A DNA stretch of 64,000 nt from Veillonella magna DSM 19857 (GTDB lineage Bacteria; Bacillota; Negativicutes; Veillonellales; Veillonellaceae): the NCBI RefSeq assembly GCF_000428745.1, contig NZ_AUAN01000009.1:1-64000 (forward strand). The letters are read 5' to 3'. Shown here piece by piece: positions 16,774-25,168 of the stretch. Position numbers and translations under genes: made by a program. Within the stretch, counting starts at the first letter, position 1. Each line of letters opens with the position of its first letter. The notes below the pieces were generated by a model. The model saw nothing but the letters and a program-made list of their open reading frames with translations. It was not told the origin of the DNA and made no database searches.

Positions 16774-19268
16774 TATTTGTCCTCCTGATCATCATCTATT
16801 ACTTCTACATATATATCATTACCGTCCGCCGCCGCTTGTGCGAGGGCCCCGAGTAATACCGGATTGGCTAGCTCCTCTTCACGACAATGGTTAGGATCCC
16901 ATTTGGGGAGCTTCGTTATATCCACTGTTGCTTCATCGGATGGCTTTGTCACAATCATGCCGCTGCCGAAATCATCCACATCGGCCGGCAACCCGTCAAC
17001 GCGTTCCCGCATTGCATGGGGCGTATCACCGGATGCCTTTGCTTCATCGCCACCGGTTTCCGCCTGGTCAGTTACGGTTTGACCAGCTACCTTACGCGCA
17101 CCGACCGAAGCGGTATCCGTCGGCGCAGTATGCGGCACCGTACCCCTAACCGTAGTATGCGCCGGCGCATCGTTAGCCGTAGCACGCTCTACTCTATCAC
17201 TGGCACCGGTATCTGCCGATGCCGTAACGGTTGCTGTAGATTCCTTCGTCGGTACTGCCGGATGTTCCTTAGATGCTGCGCCGCGTCCTCCGGCACTGCC
17301 TCGTGCCGCTGCACGATAGGACTTATCCTCCGGCGTATTGCTGCCAACGGCCAGCACCGTCACCGCATGACCCATCACCGCAGAAAACGCCTGCGTGGCT
17401 TCCTTCACTACCTTATCGGTAGTAGCCATTTTCACATTGAAATCCGTATTAAAGGCAATCACCGCTTTGGTGTTGTCTACATAAATGAGTTGCCCCATCC
17501 GATAAAAGCCGGCACTCATAAGCATTTTTTTGCCCTGCATCCATTGTAACACACGGCCCTGAATTCCTCTATACTCACCGGGCGGTAAAATTCCTTCGCC
17601 GATCTCTGCAGCCACACCGCTGCTGGTAGTGCCTAAGGTACTGAACGTCGGTGCCGTCCCCGCTGACGTATGCGTCTCTGTCTCTCGTTGTGATTGTGGT
17701 GGCACAGCGCCTACACCGTTTGACACAGGCGAAGCACTTGCCTTCGCCGGAGGCGGTACCTGCCCTACCCTGTGCGTCGATGGCTGTGGCGATGACTGTG
17801 GCATCTGTCCCTGCGGCGGAATCGTACCCGGTTTTCCCGGTGGTACCATGCCCGGTTTTCCCGGTGGTACCATGCCCGGTTTTTCCGGCGGCACCATGCC
17901 CGGTGTCCCCGGCGGTACGCTTCCCGGTTGACTCGGCATTGTCACGTTCTGCGTTGCCATTTGTGGCTGCGCCATACGCATAGCCCCGGTCGTGTTCGAT
18001 TCGGTCGCAGTAACGGCGGACGTATCTATTGACGGTCCTTGCCCGCTGCCGGCAGGACTAACCACTACACCGCGCTCTACCGAATGTTCCAGCTGTGACA
18101 ACCGCGTTTTCAAACCATCATCGTCCGCATCCAACCTAAATTCTATTGCGGCCAAGCGATCTTCCAATTCACTGTCGCTGACACGCGCCCGCGCCGCCAA
18201 TGCCAATAAGCCTACCTCGATAACCGTGCGCGGATTATCTACGCGCTTCGCATCATTTTGAATCGACTGCAGCGCTCGCACATAGCTGTCAATCTGACCG
18301 GCCGAGATGGCCTGTACCTGTGCCTGAAAATCATCCTTGAAGGAATCGTAAATTTGTAGCTCCTCCGCCTCAGGCATCACCTTTGCCACCAGCAACGCTC
18401 GTAAATGTTCGGTCAAGGCCGACACCATTTGCTTCGTATCGCGTCCTTCCGAAAGTGCCGATTGAATAGCCAACAGCATAGCCGCCCCGTCACCGTGCAT
18501 GATATGCGACACCATCTCGATAACCCATTTCTTGCTGACAAGCCCGATCATGGATTCTACATGGGCAATGGTGATCACATCATCCGTCATGCCCGAACAC
18601 TGGTCGAGAATACTCAGCGCATCGCGAAGTCCTCCGTCCGCATGCACCGCGATAAGCCGTGCCGCTTTAGGGTCAAGCTGTATGCCGCTGCCTTCGGCCA
18701 CATGTAACAAATGCTCCGTAATATCCTGCGCCGTAATACGACGGAAGGTATAGCGTTGGCACCTGGACAAAATCGTAACCGGAATCTTCTCCGGTTCCGT
18801 CGTCGCAAAAATAAACATAATATGTGCCGGCGGCTCTTCAATCGTCTTGAGCAATGCATTCCATGCTTCGTTTGTCAACATGTGCGCTTCGTCGATAATA
18901 AAAATTTTCTTACGCCCTTCTACGGGCATAAACTTTGCACTCTCACGGAGCGCTCGCACTTCATCAATCCCGCGGTTCGATGCCGCATCAATTTCAAGCA
19001 CATCCATGGAACGACCTTCGAGAATTTGTTTACACGAAGTACATTCGTTACACGGATGATCCGTCGGTCCCTTTTCACAGTTAATGGCGCGAGCAAAAAT
19101 TTTTGCAATACTCGTCTTACCCGTGCCACGCGGTCCGGAGAACAAATACGCATGCGCTACCTTGTCCTCGCGGATAGCCCGCATCAACGTTTCGCTCACT
19201 TGCTTTTGTCCGACTACATCCGTAAAATCCTTCGGCCGCCACCGCCGATACAATGCCATATAGCTCAT
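16773..19268 (-). CDS. dnaX: DNA polymerase III subunit gamma/tau
   Basis: 831 aa, longer than most (550-650 aa). The first 365 residues form the clamp-loader ATPase: Walker A GPRGTGKTS, a four-Cys zinc site (CEKGPTDHPCNECTSC), DEAH box IIDEAHML and the SRC arginine-finger motif LSRC. Residues about 440-480 are a Pro/Gly tandem repeat and the region to about 560 is Pro/Ser/Thr-rich linker. A folded segment (GILPPGEYRGIQGRVLQWM) resembles the tau C-terminal domain, and the tail beyond is again low complexity. The ATG follows AAAGGAGAG at 7-nt spacing. Confidence 0.95.
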   Translation of the reverse strand: MSYMALYRRWRPKDFTDVVGQKQVSETLMRAIREDKVAHAYLFSGPRGTGKTSIAKIFARAINCEKGPTDHPCNECTSCKQILEGRSMDVLEIDAASNRGIDEVRALRESAKFMPVEGRKKIFIIDEAHMLTNEAWNALLKTIEEPPAHIMFIFATTEPEKIPVTILSRCQRYTFRRITAQDITEHLLHVAEGSGIQLDPKAARLIAVHADGGLRDALSILDQCSGMTDDVITIAHVESMIGLVSKKWVIEMVSHIMHGDGAAMLLAIQSALSEGRDTKQMVSALTEHLRALLVAKVMPEAEELQIYDSFKDDFQAQVQAISAGQIDSYVRALQSIQNDAKRVDNPRTVIEVGLLALAARARVSDSELEDRLAAIEFRLDADDDGLKTRLSQLEHSVERGVVVSPAGSGQGPSIDTSAVTATESNTTGAMRMAQPQMATQNVTMPSQPGSVPPGTPGMVPPEKPGMVPPGKPGMVPPGKPGTIPPQGQMPQSSPQPSTHRVGQVPPPAKASASPVSNGVGAVPPQSQRETETHTSAGTAPTFSTLGTTSSGVAAEIGEGILPPGEYRGIQGRVLQWMQGKKMLMSAGFYRMGQLIYVDNTKAVIAFNTDFNVKMATTDKVVKEATQAFSAVMGHAVTVLAVGSNTPEDKSYRAAARGSAGGRGAASKEHPAVPTKESTATVTASADTGASDRVERATANDAPAHTTVRGTVPHTAPTDTASVGARKVAGQTVTDQAETGGDEAKASGDTPHAMRERVDGLPADVDDFGSGMIVTKPSDEATVDITKLPKWDPNHCREEELANPVLLGALAQAAADGNDIYVEVIDDDQEDK
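17827..17930. repeat. Four 24-bp tandem repeats inside dnaX
   Basis: About four copies of a 24-bp unit (CCCGGTTTTCCCGGTGGTAC plus CATG) encode 8-residue steps of the type GMVPPGKP. The first two copies are identical. They sit in the linker between the ATPase core and the tau domain and keep frame, so copy-number change would alter linker length without frameshift. Confidence 0.85.
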
Positions 19269-19307
19269 GACGATTCTCTCCTTTCCCGTTAAATTTTATC
19301 CGTATAT

Positions 19308-19336
19308 GAAAAAAAGCAGCGATAGCGCGCTGCTTT
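19308..19336 (-). terminator. Terminator of SRP RNA
   Basis: AAAGCAGCG (19313-19321) pairs with CGCTGCTTT (19328-19336) and the minus strand continues into a T-run; it lies between the SRP RNA and the dnaX ribosome site. Confidence 0.8.
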
Positions 19337-19342
19337 ACTACT

Positions 19343-19485
19343 CATAGCACTCGATTATGACAGCTCCACAGGTACCCTCGTGGCACAAAGAGGTTACCGC
19401 TTAGTGCTGCTATCTCTCGATCCTGACACGGTTCACAGGCCTCCCTTGCACGAGCCCCGCAGAACTGCCATAATCCAATGCTATG
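19343..19485 (-). ncRNA. ffs: Signal recognition particle RNA (4.5S-like)
   Basis: Read on the minus strand, the apical part GTGTCAGGATCGAGAGATAG followed by CAGCACTAAGCGG matches the SRP domain IV consensus, with a GAGA instead of GGAA tetraloop and the symmetric and asymmetric internal loops in place. The flanks fold back: CTGCCATAATC (19465-19475) pairs with GATTATGACAG (19353-19363) and CATAGCA/TGCTATG extends the helix. The RNA binds Ffh and guides membrane-protein targeting. It lies upstream of dnaX as in other Firmicutes, with a consensus promoter and a terminator. Confidence 0.9.
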
Positions 19486-19501
19486 GATGATTAGCTATAT
19501 T

Positions 19502-19530
19502 ATTATATAACGAATCATTAACTGTGACAA
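19502..19530 (-). promoter_or_regulatory. Strong promoter of the SRP RNA gene
   Basis: Minus-strand TTGTCA (19530-19525), exactly 17 bp, TATAAT (19507-19502). The near-consensus form fits a highly expressed stable RNA. Confidence 0.85.
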
Positions 19531-19534
19531 GGGG

Positions 19535-19759
19535 AAAGAAATCAAAAAGGAATTAAAAAAGCTAGATAAACCAACGGCTCGCATCATCAAAAATTGGGTA
19601 ATAAAAAACCTTGTCGACACTATTGACCCACGACTTCACGGAAAAGCCTTAACCGGTTCCCTTAAAGGTATCTGGAGATATGGCGTAGGTGATTATAGAC
19701 TCTTCGCTGAAATACACGATGATGAACTAATCATATTTCTATTTGAAAAACGCTCTTAA
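19535..19759 (+). pseudogene. RelE/ParE-type toxin remnant
   Basis: About 74 codons in one frame read like the body of a RelE-family mRNA-interferase (KKELKKLDKPTARI, LTGSLKGIWRYGVGDYRLF), but there is no in-frame ATG, GTG or TTG: the first 10-12 residues and any antitoxin gene are missing, and the C-terminus stops at FEKRS, short of the usual end. The remnant starts inside the promoter region of the SRP RNA. A hairpin followed by CTTTTTAT (19767-19812) is its former terminator. Likely a dead toxin-antitoxin module. Confidence 0.65.
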
Positions 19760-19766
19760 CGTTAGA

Positions 19767-19812
19767 CAACCTGCAATCATAGACTTAATCTATTGTTGTA
19801 GGTTGCTTTTTA
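19767..19812 (+). terminator. Terminator after the toxin remnant
   Basis: CAACCTGCAA (19767-19776) pairs imperfectly with TTGTTGTAGGTTG (19793-19805), followed by CTTTTTAT. Confidence 0.5.
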
Positions 19813-19862
19813 TATTCCTTTGCCTTCATCCCTTTTCTTTTTTTATTTTTCTTTCCCACCCC

Positions 19863-19891
19863 ATAAAAAAAATAGCTAGCGCAAGCTAGCT
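19863..19891 (-). terminator. Terminator after the DTxx-repeat ORF
   Basis: AGCTAGC/GCTAGCT stem (19874-19880, 19885-19891) around GCAA, running on the minus strand into eight T. It overlaps the stop of the repeat ORF. Confidence 0.75.
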
Positions 19892-20149
19892 GATAATCTG
19901 GTCTTGTTTAGTGTTTGTCTTGTTATAGTTGTAGTCTGGTCTTAGTTTAGTTTGGTCTTGGTCTAGTCTAGGTATGTGACCACATTGTGTATCATCCTGT
20001 GTGTCATGCACTGTGTCATACCCTGTATCATACACTGTGTCACGAAGTGTATCATGTAGTGTGTCACGGTCTGTATCACGGAGTGTGTCATAGGGTATGT
20101 CATGGTGTGTGTCACAGTGTGTGTCACCATCTGTATCATCCCTTTTCAC
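19886..20149 (-). CDS. Small DTxx-repeat protein, possibly a phage/plasmid replication-protein remnant
   Basis: 87 aa from a GTG at 20149 that has TAAGG 7 nt upstream. The first two thirds are about 13 tetrapeptides of the form D-T-x-x (for example DTLRDTDRDTLHDT), the rest is N/K/Q/D-rich and ends at a strong terminator. D and T are held while the third base of the Asp codon varies, which suggests past selection on the protein. Low-complexity DT-rich tails of this kind occur in phage and plasmid replication initiators, so this may be the tail of one, but no folded domain remains. It could also be non-coding. Confidence 0.35.
   Translation of the reverse strand: MKRDDTDGDTHCDTHHDIPYDTLRDTDRDTLHDTLRDTVYDTGYDTVHDTQDDTQCGHIPRLDQDQTKLRPDYNYNKTNTKQDQIIS
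19983..20138. repeat. Thirteen 12-bp degenerate tandem units
   Basis: Units of 12 bp with pattern N5-TGTRTCA on the plus strand: the last seven bases are nearly fixed while the first five vary freely. They encode the DTxx repeats on the minus strand. Confidence 0.8.
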
Positions 20150-20161
20150 CGGCAAGCCTTA

Positions 20162-20188
20162 GGTACATTTCGTACGAAACATTGTACC
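20162..20188. promoter_or_regulatory. Palindrome upstream of the DTxx ORF
   Basis: A perfect 12-bp palindrome TTTCGTACGAAA (20168-20179) flanked by GGTACA and TGTACC arms. It lies between a possible minus-strand TACAAT -10 and the DTxx ORF, so it could be an operator or a leader hairpin. Confidence 0.35.
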
Positions 20189-20331
20189 CTACCCCTTTCC
20201 GTTAATTCTCTATTATGCAACACCGTTCCTTGGTTACGATAGACTCCGCATAGCAAGAATCTATTCATAACGTGTACTTCTATAGTATAATGATTTCTGT
20301 ATGTATTTTTGTTTGCGAAGGGAGAGTAATA

Positions 20332-21738
20332 ATGGACGCGCTACTTAATCAAGCAGTCACAACAATTAACGGATTTCTTTGGGACTATATTATTATTGCT
20401 TTATTAATCGGAGCAGGCTTTTGGTTTACCTGCACCACGAAGTTTACACAGATTACACAAATCCCCGAAATGATTCGCCTTCTGAAAGCAGGCGTTGGCA
20501 AGAAAACAACGGGCAACGAAATTTCTTCGTTCCAAGCCTTTTGTATCAGCGTTGCTTCTCATGTAGGGGTAGGTAACATTGCCGGTATTGCCATTGCCGT
20601 TGTACTCGGCGGACCGGGTGCTGTCTTTTGGATGTGGTTCATCGCTGTTCTCGGCGCAGCAACGTCGTTTGTAGAATGTACGCTGGCGCAGATTTACAAG
20701 GAACCCTTACCAGGCGGCGGTTTCCACGGCGGTCCTGCCTACTACATTCGTCACGGTCTGAAAAGTCCGGCGCTCGCCGTAGGCTTTGCCGTACTCATCA
20801 GCGTCACCTACGGACTTATTTATAATTCCGTACAAGCCAACACGATTGCCGCGTCCCTATCTACCTTCGGTGTTTCCCCGGAAGTATCCGGTCTCGGCGT
20901 TGCTATCTTAACAGCCATTGCGGTCTTCGGCGGTAGCGCGCGCATTGCTAAGTTTACGGAATGGTTGGTGCCGATTATGGCAGGCTTGTATATTTTAACG
21001 GCCCTCTTCGTTGTACTCATGAACATCACTGCGTTGCCTCATGTGTTGGCAACGGTAGTAAGCTCTGCGTTTACCTATGATGCGGCCGGCGGCGGTCTTA
21101 TGGGAGCTGCTCTTATGAATGGTATTAAGCGCGGTCTCTTCTCGAACGAAGCCGGGGAAGGATCCGTACCGAATGCAGCGGCCACCGCCGATGTAACGCA
21201 CCCGGCACGGCAAGGATTGGTGCAAGCCTTCGGCGTTTTCGTAGACACGTTTTTCATTTGTACCTCATCGGCTTTCATCGTGCTCATGTCCGGCAACTAT
21301 ACCAACGGTCTTACCGGTATTGCCCTCATTCAGCACGACCTGGGTATGCAGCTCGGTTCGTGGGCACCCGGCGTGTTAGCGCTTTTCGTATTCATGTTTG
21401 CCTTCAGCTCCGTCATCGGCAACTATGTGTACGGTGAAATCAACACGCTTCATCTGTTCAAGAAGCGTATCTATCTTCACGTGTTCCGCATCATGGTCAT
21501 TGCCATGGTGTACTTCGGCTCCACCGCTTCCCTCAGCTTGGTTTGGAACTTAGCCGATCTATTCATGGCTTTCATGGTTCTCACCAATGTCACCTCCATC
21601 TTAGCTTTGGGTAAGCAAGCATTACTTGCGCTCAAAGATTATAAAGAGCAACGAGCACGCGGCGTAGCCGATCCTACTTTTAATCGCGCCATCTTGCCGA
21701 AGCAGGACGGCATCGTATGGTGGGACGGAACGAAGTAA
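20332..21738 (+). CDS. Sodium:alanine/glycine symporter (AGCS family), copy 1
   Basis: About 468 aa from the ATG at 20332 after AAGGGAGAG; the in-frame extension before it is discarded. Conserved AGCS segments include GGPGAVFWMWF, GGPAYYIRHGL and the signature GLFSNEAGEGSVPNAAATA. Members import alanine, glycine or related small amino acids with sodium. A TATAAT at 20286-20291 is the likely -10. The second copy at 21998 is about three-quarters identical by eye, so this is a tandem duplication; each copy has its own promoter and copy 1 has its own terminator. Confidence 0.93.
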   Translation: MDALLNQAVTTINGFLWDYIIIALLIGAGFWFTCTTKFTQITQIPEMIRLLKAGVGKKTTGNEISSFQAFCISVASHVGVGNIAGIAIAVVLGGPGAVFWMWFIAVLGAATSFVECTLAQIYKEPLPGGGFHGGPAYYIRHGLKSPALAVGFAVLISVTYGLIYNSVQANTIAASLSTFGVSPEVSGLGVAILTAIAVFGGSARIAKFTEWLVPIMAGLYILTALFVVLMNITALPHVLATVVSSAFTYDAAGGGLMGAALMNGIKRGLFSNEAGEGSVPNAAATADVTHPARQGLVQAFGVFVDTFFICTSSAFIVLMSGNYTNGLTGIALIQHDLGMQLGSWAPGVLALFVFMFAFSSVIGNYVYGEINTLHLFKKRIYLHVFRIMVIAMVYFGSTASLSLVWNLADLFMAFMVLTNVTSILALGKQALLALKDYKEQRARGVADPTFNRAILPKQDGIVWWDGTK

Positions 21739-21800
21739 TCTATACTTTTATCTCATAGGCACGCTATTTATAAACCTAAAGAATCAAATAGAGTCGCAAG

Positions 21801-21829
21801 AAAGGACACGCATAATGCGTGTCCTTTTT
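21801..21829 (+). terminator. Terminator of AGCS copy 1
   Basis: AAAGGACACGCA/TGCGTGTCCTTT around TAA, followed by TT. Confidence 0.85.
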
Positions 21830-21997
21830 GTATTTACAAGTATCTTCCATTCCTCACATATATCTATATCTAAAATGTATCGTCACAACGTTCTTTTGTA
21901 TGTACGATTTTCCACAGTCTATAGTATAATGAATTGAATTTATAATTCCTATATATTATTTTTATTTATGGTTTTAAAAGAGAGGGGAGTTTGTGTT

Positions 21998-23416
21998 ATG
22001 GATGCATTAAACAATCTTGTCAACACAATCAACGGCTTCCTATGGGATTACATCATCATCGTACTTCTCATCGGTGCCGGCTTCTGGTTTACCTTGACCA
22101 CAAAATTTGTGCAGCTGCGTCGGCTGCGGGAAATGGTGCGCCTGTTAGGTGAAGGCATCGGCGTAAAAACCGCAGGCAATACGATTTCTTCGTTCCAAGC
22201 CTTTTGCGTAAGTACTGCCTCCCGTGTTGGTGTGGGCAACATCGCCGGTATCGCCATCGCTGTTGTACTCGGCGGACCGGGTGCTATTTTCTGGATGTGG
22301 TTCATCGCTTTCATCGGGGCGGCCACCGGTTTTATCGAAAGCACCTTGGCGCAGATTTACAAAGAGCCTACTAAGGGCGGCGGCTTCCACGGCGGTCCTG
22401 CCTACTACATTCGCTATGGTCTCAAGAGTCCTGCCTTGGCATTTCTCTTCGCCGTACTCATCAGTGTTACCTATGGTTTGATTTATAATTCAGTACAGGC
22501 TAATACCATTTCCGCATCGCTGAAAACATTTAATGTAGATCCTATGCTGTGCGGCATCGTAGTTGCCGTCTTAACAGCCATTTCTATTTTCGGCGGTGTA
22601 GCCCGCATTGCTAAAATGACGGAATGGATCGTACCGATCATGGCCGGTATTTATATTTTAACCGCACTGTACATCGTGCTCATGAACATCGGTGAATTGC
22701 CCGCTGTATTTGCAGCCATTTTCACGAAAGCATTCACCTTTGATGCAGCCAGCGGCGGTTTCTTCGGTGCCGCCCTTATGAACGGTATCAAGCGCGGTCT
22801 CTTCTCTAACGAAGCCGGTGAAGGTTCCGTACCGAACGCAGCCGCTACGGCGGATGTATCCCATCCGGCAAAGCAAGGTCTGATTCAAAGCTTCGGTGTA
22901 TTCGTAGATACCTTCCTCATTTGTACCGCATCGGCATTCATCGTAATGGTATCCGGCAACTATGAAACATCCGGACTTACCGGTATTGCCCTCGTGCAGC
23001 ATGACCTAGGCTTACAGCTTGGCTCTTGGGCACCGGGCGTAATGGTTATCTTCATCTTCATGTTTGCCTTCAGCTCCATCATCGGCAACTACTATTACGG
23101 CGAAATCAATATCTTACATTTATCTAAGAACCGCGTGTACCTCAACATCTTCCGCGTATTCGTGGTAGCCATGGTGTACTTCGGTTCCACTGCTTCCTTA
23201 AATCTCGTATGGAACTTGGCAGACCTTTTCATGGCCTTCTTGGTATTGACTAATATCTTATCTATTCTCGTACTCGGTCGCTTGGCCATCATCGCCCTCA
23301 ACGATTACTTCCGTCAAAAGGAAGTGGGCATCGAAGAACCTGTTTTCGATCGCTCCATCTTACCAAATCTGGAAGGTATCGTATGGTGGCACAAAGATGC
23401 AAAACATCCGGAATAA
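21998..23416 (+). CDS. Sodium:alanine/glycine symporter (AGCS family), copy 2
   Basis: About 472 aa from the ATG at 21998 after AGAGGGGAG. It keeps the same AGCS signature (GLFSNEAGEGSVPNAAATA) and the same start MDAL...TINGFLWDYIII as copy 1. Differences are scattered, with conservation strongest in membrane segments, which suggests an older duplication with possible divergence in substrate. The promoter has the same CTATAGTATAATGA sequence (TATAAT at 21925-21930) as copy 1. It is followed by the 23-bp repeats and a terminator shared with the minus-strand gene. Confidence 0.93.
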   Translation: MDALNNLVNTINGFLWDYIIIVLLIGAGFWFTLTTKFVQLRRLREMVRLLGEGIGVKTAGNTISSFQAFCVSTASRVGVGNIAGIAIAVVLGGPGAIFWMWFIAFIGAATGFIESTLAQIYKEPTKGGGFHGGPAYYIRYGLKSPALAFLFAVLISVTYGLIYNSVQANTISASLKTFNVDPMLCGIVVAVLTAISIFGGVARIAKMTEWIVPIMAGIYILTALYIVLMNIGELPAVFAAIFTKAFTFDAASGGFFGAALMNGIKRGLFSNEAGEGSVPNAAATADVSHPAKQGLIQSFGVFVDTFLICTASAFIVMVSGNYETSGLTGIALVQHDLGLQLGSWAPGVMVIFIFMFAFSSIIGNYYYGEINILHLSKNRVYLNIFRVFVVAMVYFGSTASLNLVWNLADLFMAFLVLTNILSILVLGRLAIIALNDYFRQKEVGIEEPVFDRSILPNLEGIVWWHKDAKHPE

Positions 23417-23461
23417 ACTAGCGAACCCACTTGCTTGGACACACTGAAATACAAACGAAAC

Positions 23462-23553
23462 GACTAGCAACATACTAAGTAAAGGGCTAGTAACATGCTA
23501 AGTAAACGGCTAGCGACATACTAACTAAACGGCTAGTAACATGCTAATGAAAA
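23462..23553. repeat. Four 23-bp tandem repeats
   Basis: Copies start at 23462, 23485, 23508 and 23531, spaced exactly 23 bp, with unit GGCTAGTAACATGCTAAGTA plus AAC and a few substitutions. They lie between AGCS copy 2 and the shared terminator. Adjacent copies touch without spacers, so this is not a CRISPR. Confidence 0.85.
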
Positions 23554-23582
23554 GACCCCTCGGCGAATTGCCGAGGGGTCTT
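23548..23582. terminator. Terminator between AGCS copy 2 and the amidohydrolase
   Basis: Perfect 13-bp stem AAGACCCCTCGGC/GCCGAGGGGTCTT around GAATT (23552-23564, 23570-23582). TTTTC follows on the minus strand; the plus side has only TTGCTG. Confidence 0.75.
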
Positions 23583-23610
23583 GCTGTATCATGTAGCGTC
23601 TGCCGATACG

Positions 23611-23652
23611 TATCCTTTTTATTTTTGCTGCTATCCTTTTTATTTTTGCTGC
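23611..23652. repeat. 21-bp direct duplication over the amidohydrolase stop codon
   Basis: Two exact adjacent copies (23611-23631 and 23632-23652) of a 21-bp unit beginning TATCCTTTTTATTTTTGCTG. The inner copy carries the gene's last codons and stop; the outer is a non-coding duplicate. Confidence 0.8.
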
Positions 23653-24836
23653 GCCATAAATTCTTTTTTAATGGCCGCCAATTCCTCCGGATGTTGTGCC
23701 AAGCGAAGCATGGTATGAATGATCATGTCGGACGCTTCGTTAATGGTCGTTTCGATGGTAGGTTCTTCCATGGCTGCGGCAAATTCTTTGGTGTGACACA
23801 CTTTATCGTCACCTTTGAGTCGCAGCTCCGGATGAAAGGCAGGACACACATAGCTGACGTTCCCGATATCGGAGCTGCCGATTTCCGTCGGATGACCGGT
23901 AACATAAGGAATGGAAAGACTATCCATAACTTTTTCGATAATGGCCGTCCCCGTTTCGTTCCACCGCATATTATCGTATTTCTGTCCAAACTGCGTTACC
24001 GTATGCGTAGTCCCTGTTGCCAGTGCTGCCCCTTCCAAACATTTCATAACACGGGCCACCACCGTATCGAGATACGCCCGTTCCGTATGGCGCACGCATA
24101 CTTCGATTTCTGCGTAATCGGGAATAATATTGGAAGCACTACCGCCTTTTACAATATAATAGCCGATGCGCGTTTCCGGTCGCACCTGCTGACGGAGCAT
24201 ATCCAACGCTTGTAAAGCTAACTGTGCCCCGTTCAACGCATTAATACCGTTCCACGGTTCGCCTGCGGCATGCGCCGGCTTACCATGAAAGGCCACCCGG
24301 TAATCATCTAAGGCTAAGAAATCCGCATTGGCTCTTGTTTCCACGCCGGCCATATGCACCATCATGGCAAAATCATAGCCATCAAAGACACCGGCCTTTA
24401 CCAAATCCACCTTACCGCCGGCGGCTTCTTCATCCGGTGTGCCGATGATGTCCACATCGACGCCGAGGTCGTTGCCGTTCTCTGCCAACTGCGCAGCCAA
24501 GGCGTGTAATGTCAACGCCGCCAACACACTGGAGGATCCGCTGGCACAATGACCGCACGCATGACCGATCTCCGGCAACGCATCGTATTCACATAAAATA
24601 GCCAGCCGTCCTTGCGGTTGACTGCTGCGCACCACCGCTGCTTTAAAAGCCGTAGGCAAACCGGCCAATTCTCTCGTCACCGTCATGCCATGTGCTTCCA
24701 ACACATCACAAATCAGCGCGGCCGATTTAAATTCTTGCGATGAAATTTCCGGGTTCTTTGCCAATGTATAATTAATCGTATAGGCTTCCTTCGCCATTTC
24801 TTGGCGCAAGGATGTAGCTTGTGCTTCTAATGTCAT
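23640..24836 (-). CDS. M20-family amidohydrolase (AbgB-like)
   Basis: 398 aa. Metal-site and family segments include CEYDALPEIGHACGHCASG, GTPDEEAAGG and the dimerisation part with FHGKPAHAAGEPWNGINA. This pattern is that of the M20D peptidases, which include aminobenzoyl-glutamate hydrolase subunit B and related N-acyl amino-acid or dipeptide hydrolases. It is probably cytoplasmic; no signal peptide is seen. The ATG follows AAAGGAT. Substrate unknown; neighbours are amino-acid carriers, which fits peptide or conjugate scavenging. Confidence 0.88.
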   Translation of the reverse strand: MTLEAQATSLRQEMAKEAYTINYTLAKNPEISSQEFKSAALICDVLEAHGMTVTRELAGLPTAFKAAVVRSSQPQGRLAILCEYDALPEIGHACGHCASGSSSVLAALTLHALAAQLAENGNDLGVDVDIIGTPDEEAAGGKVDLVKAGVFDGYDFAMMVHMAGVETRANADFLALDDYRVAFHGKPAHAAGEPWNGINALNGAQLALQALDMLRQQVRPETRIGYYIVKGGSASNIIPDYAEIEVCVRHTERAYLDTVVARVMKCLEGAALATGTTHTVTQFGQKYDNMRWNETGTAIIEKVMDSLSIPYVTGHPTEIGSSDIGNVSYVCPAFHPELRLKGDDKVCHTKEFAAAMEEPTIETTINEASDMIIHTMLRLAQHPEELAAIKKEFMAQQK

Positions 24837-25078
24837 AGTGAGTCATCCTTTCTTCGTTCAATCATATAAAACTATTTACATACTCTGCGCAATCATAAGT
24901 GATTTTATTTTACACCGTTTATGCATAGACTTCAACTCACACCCTATGATTTTCATCGGAAAAATAATTTCTTTTCCATCGGTTATACCGTGGTGTATTC
25001 AGCATTTTACTATGTACATCGTCATCGCTTTCACAGTCTGTAGCAAATTTATGTATCAAATTTTTATACAGAAAACTA

Positions 25079-25107
25079 TTGATATTTATACAACCACGCA
25101 GTATAAT
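25079..25107 (+). promoter_or_regulatory. Promoter of the first amino-acid-binding lipoprotein
   Basis: TTGATA (25079-25084), exactly 17 bp, TATAAT (25102-25107). Apart from this promoter nothing is recognised in the 332-bp gap 24837-25168. Confidence 0.75.
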
Positions 25108-25168
25108 GAGGGCAGTTAGTAATCCACCCCTACGTAAGGGGACGCATCACACAAAGGGGGACATCATC

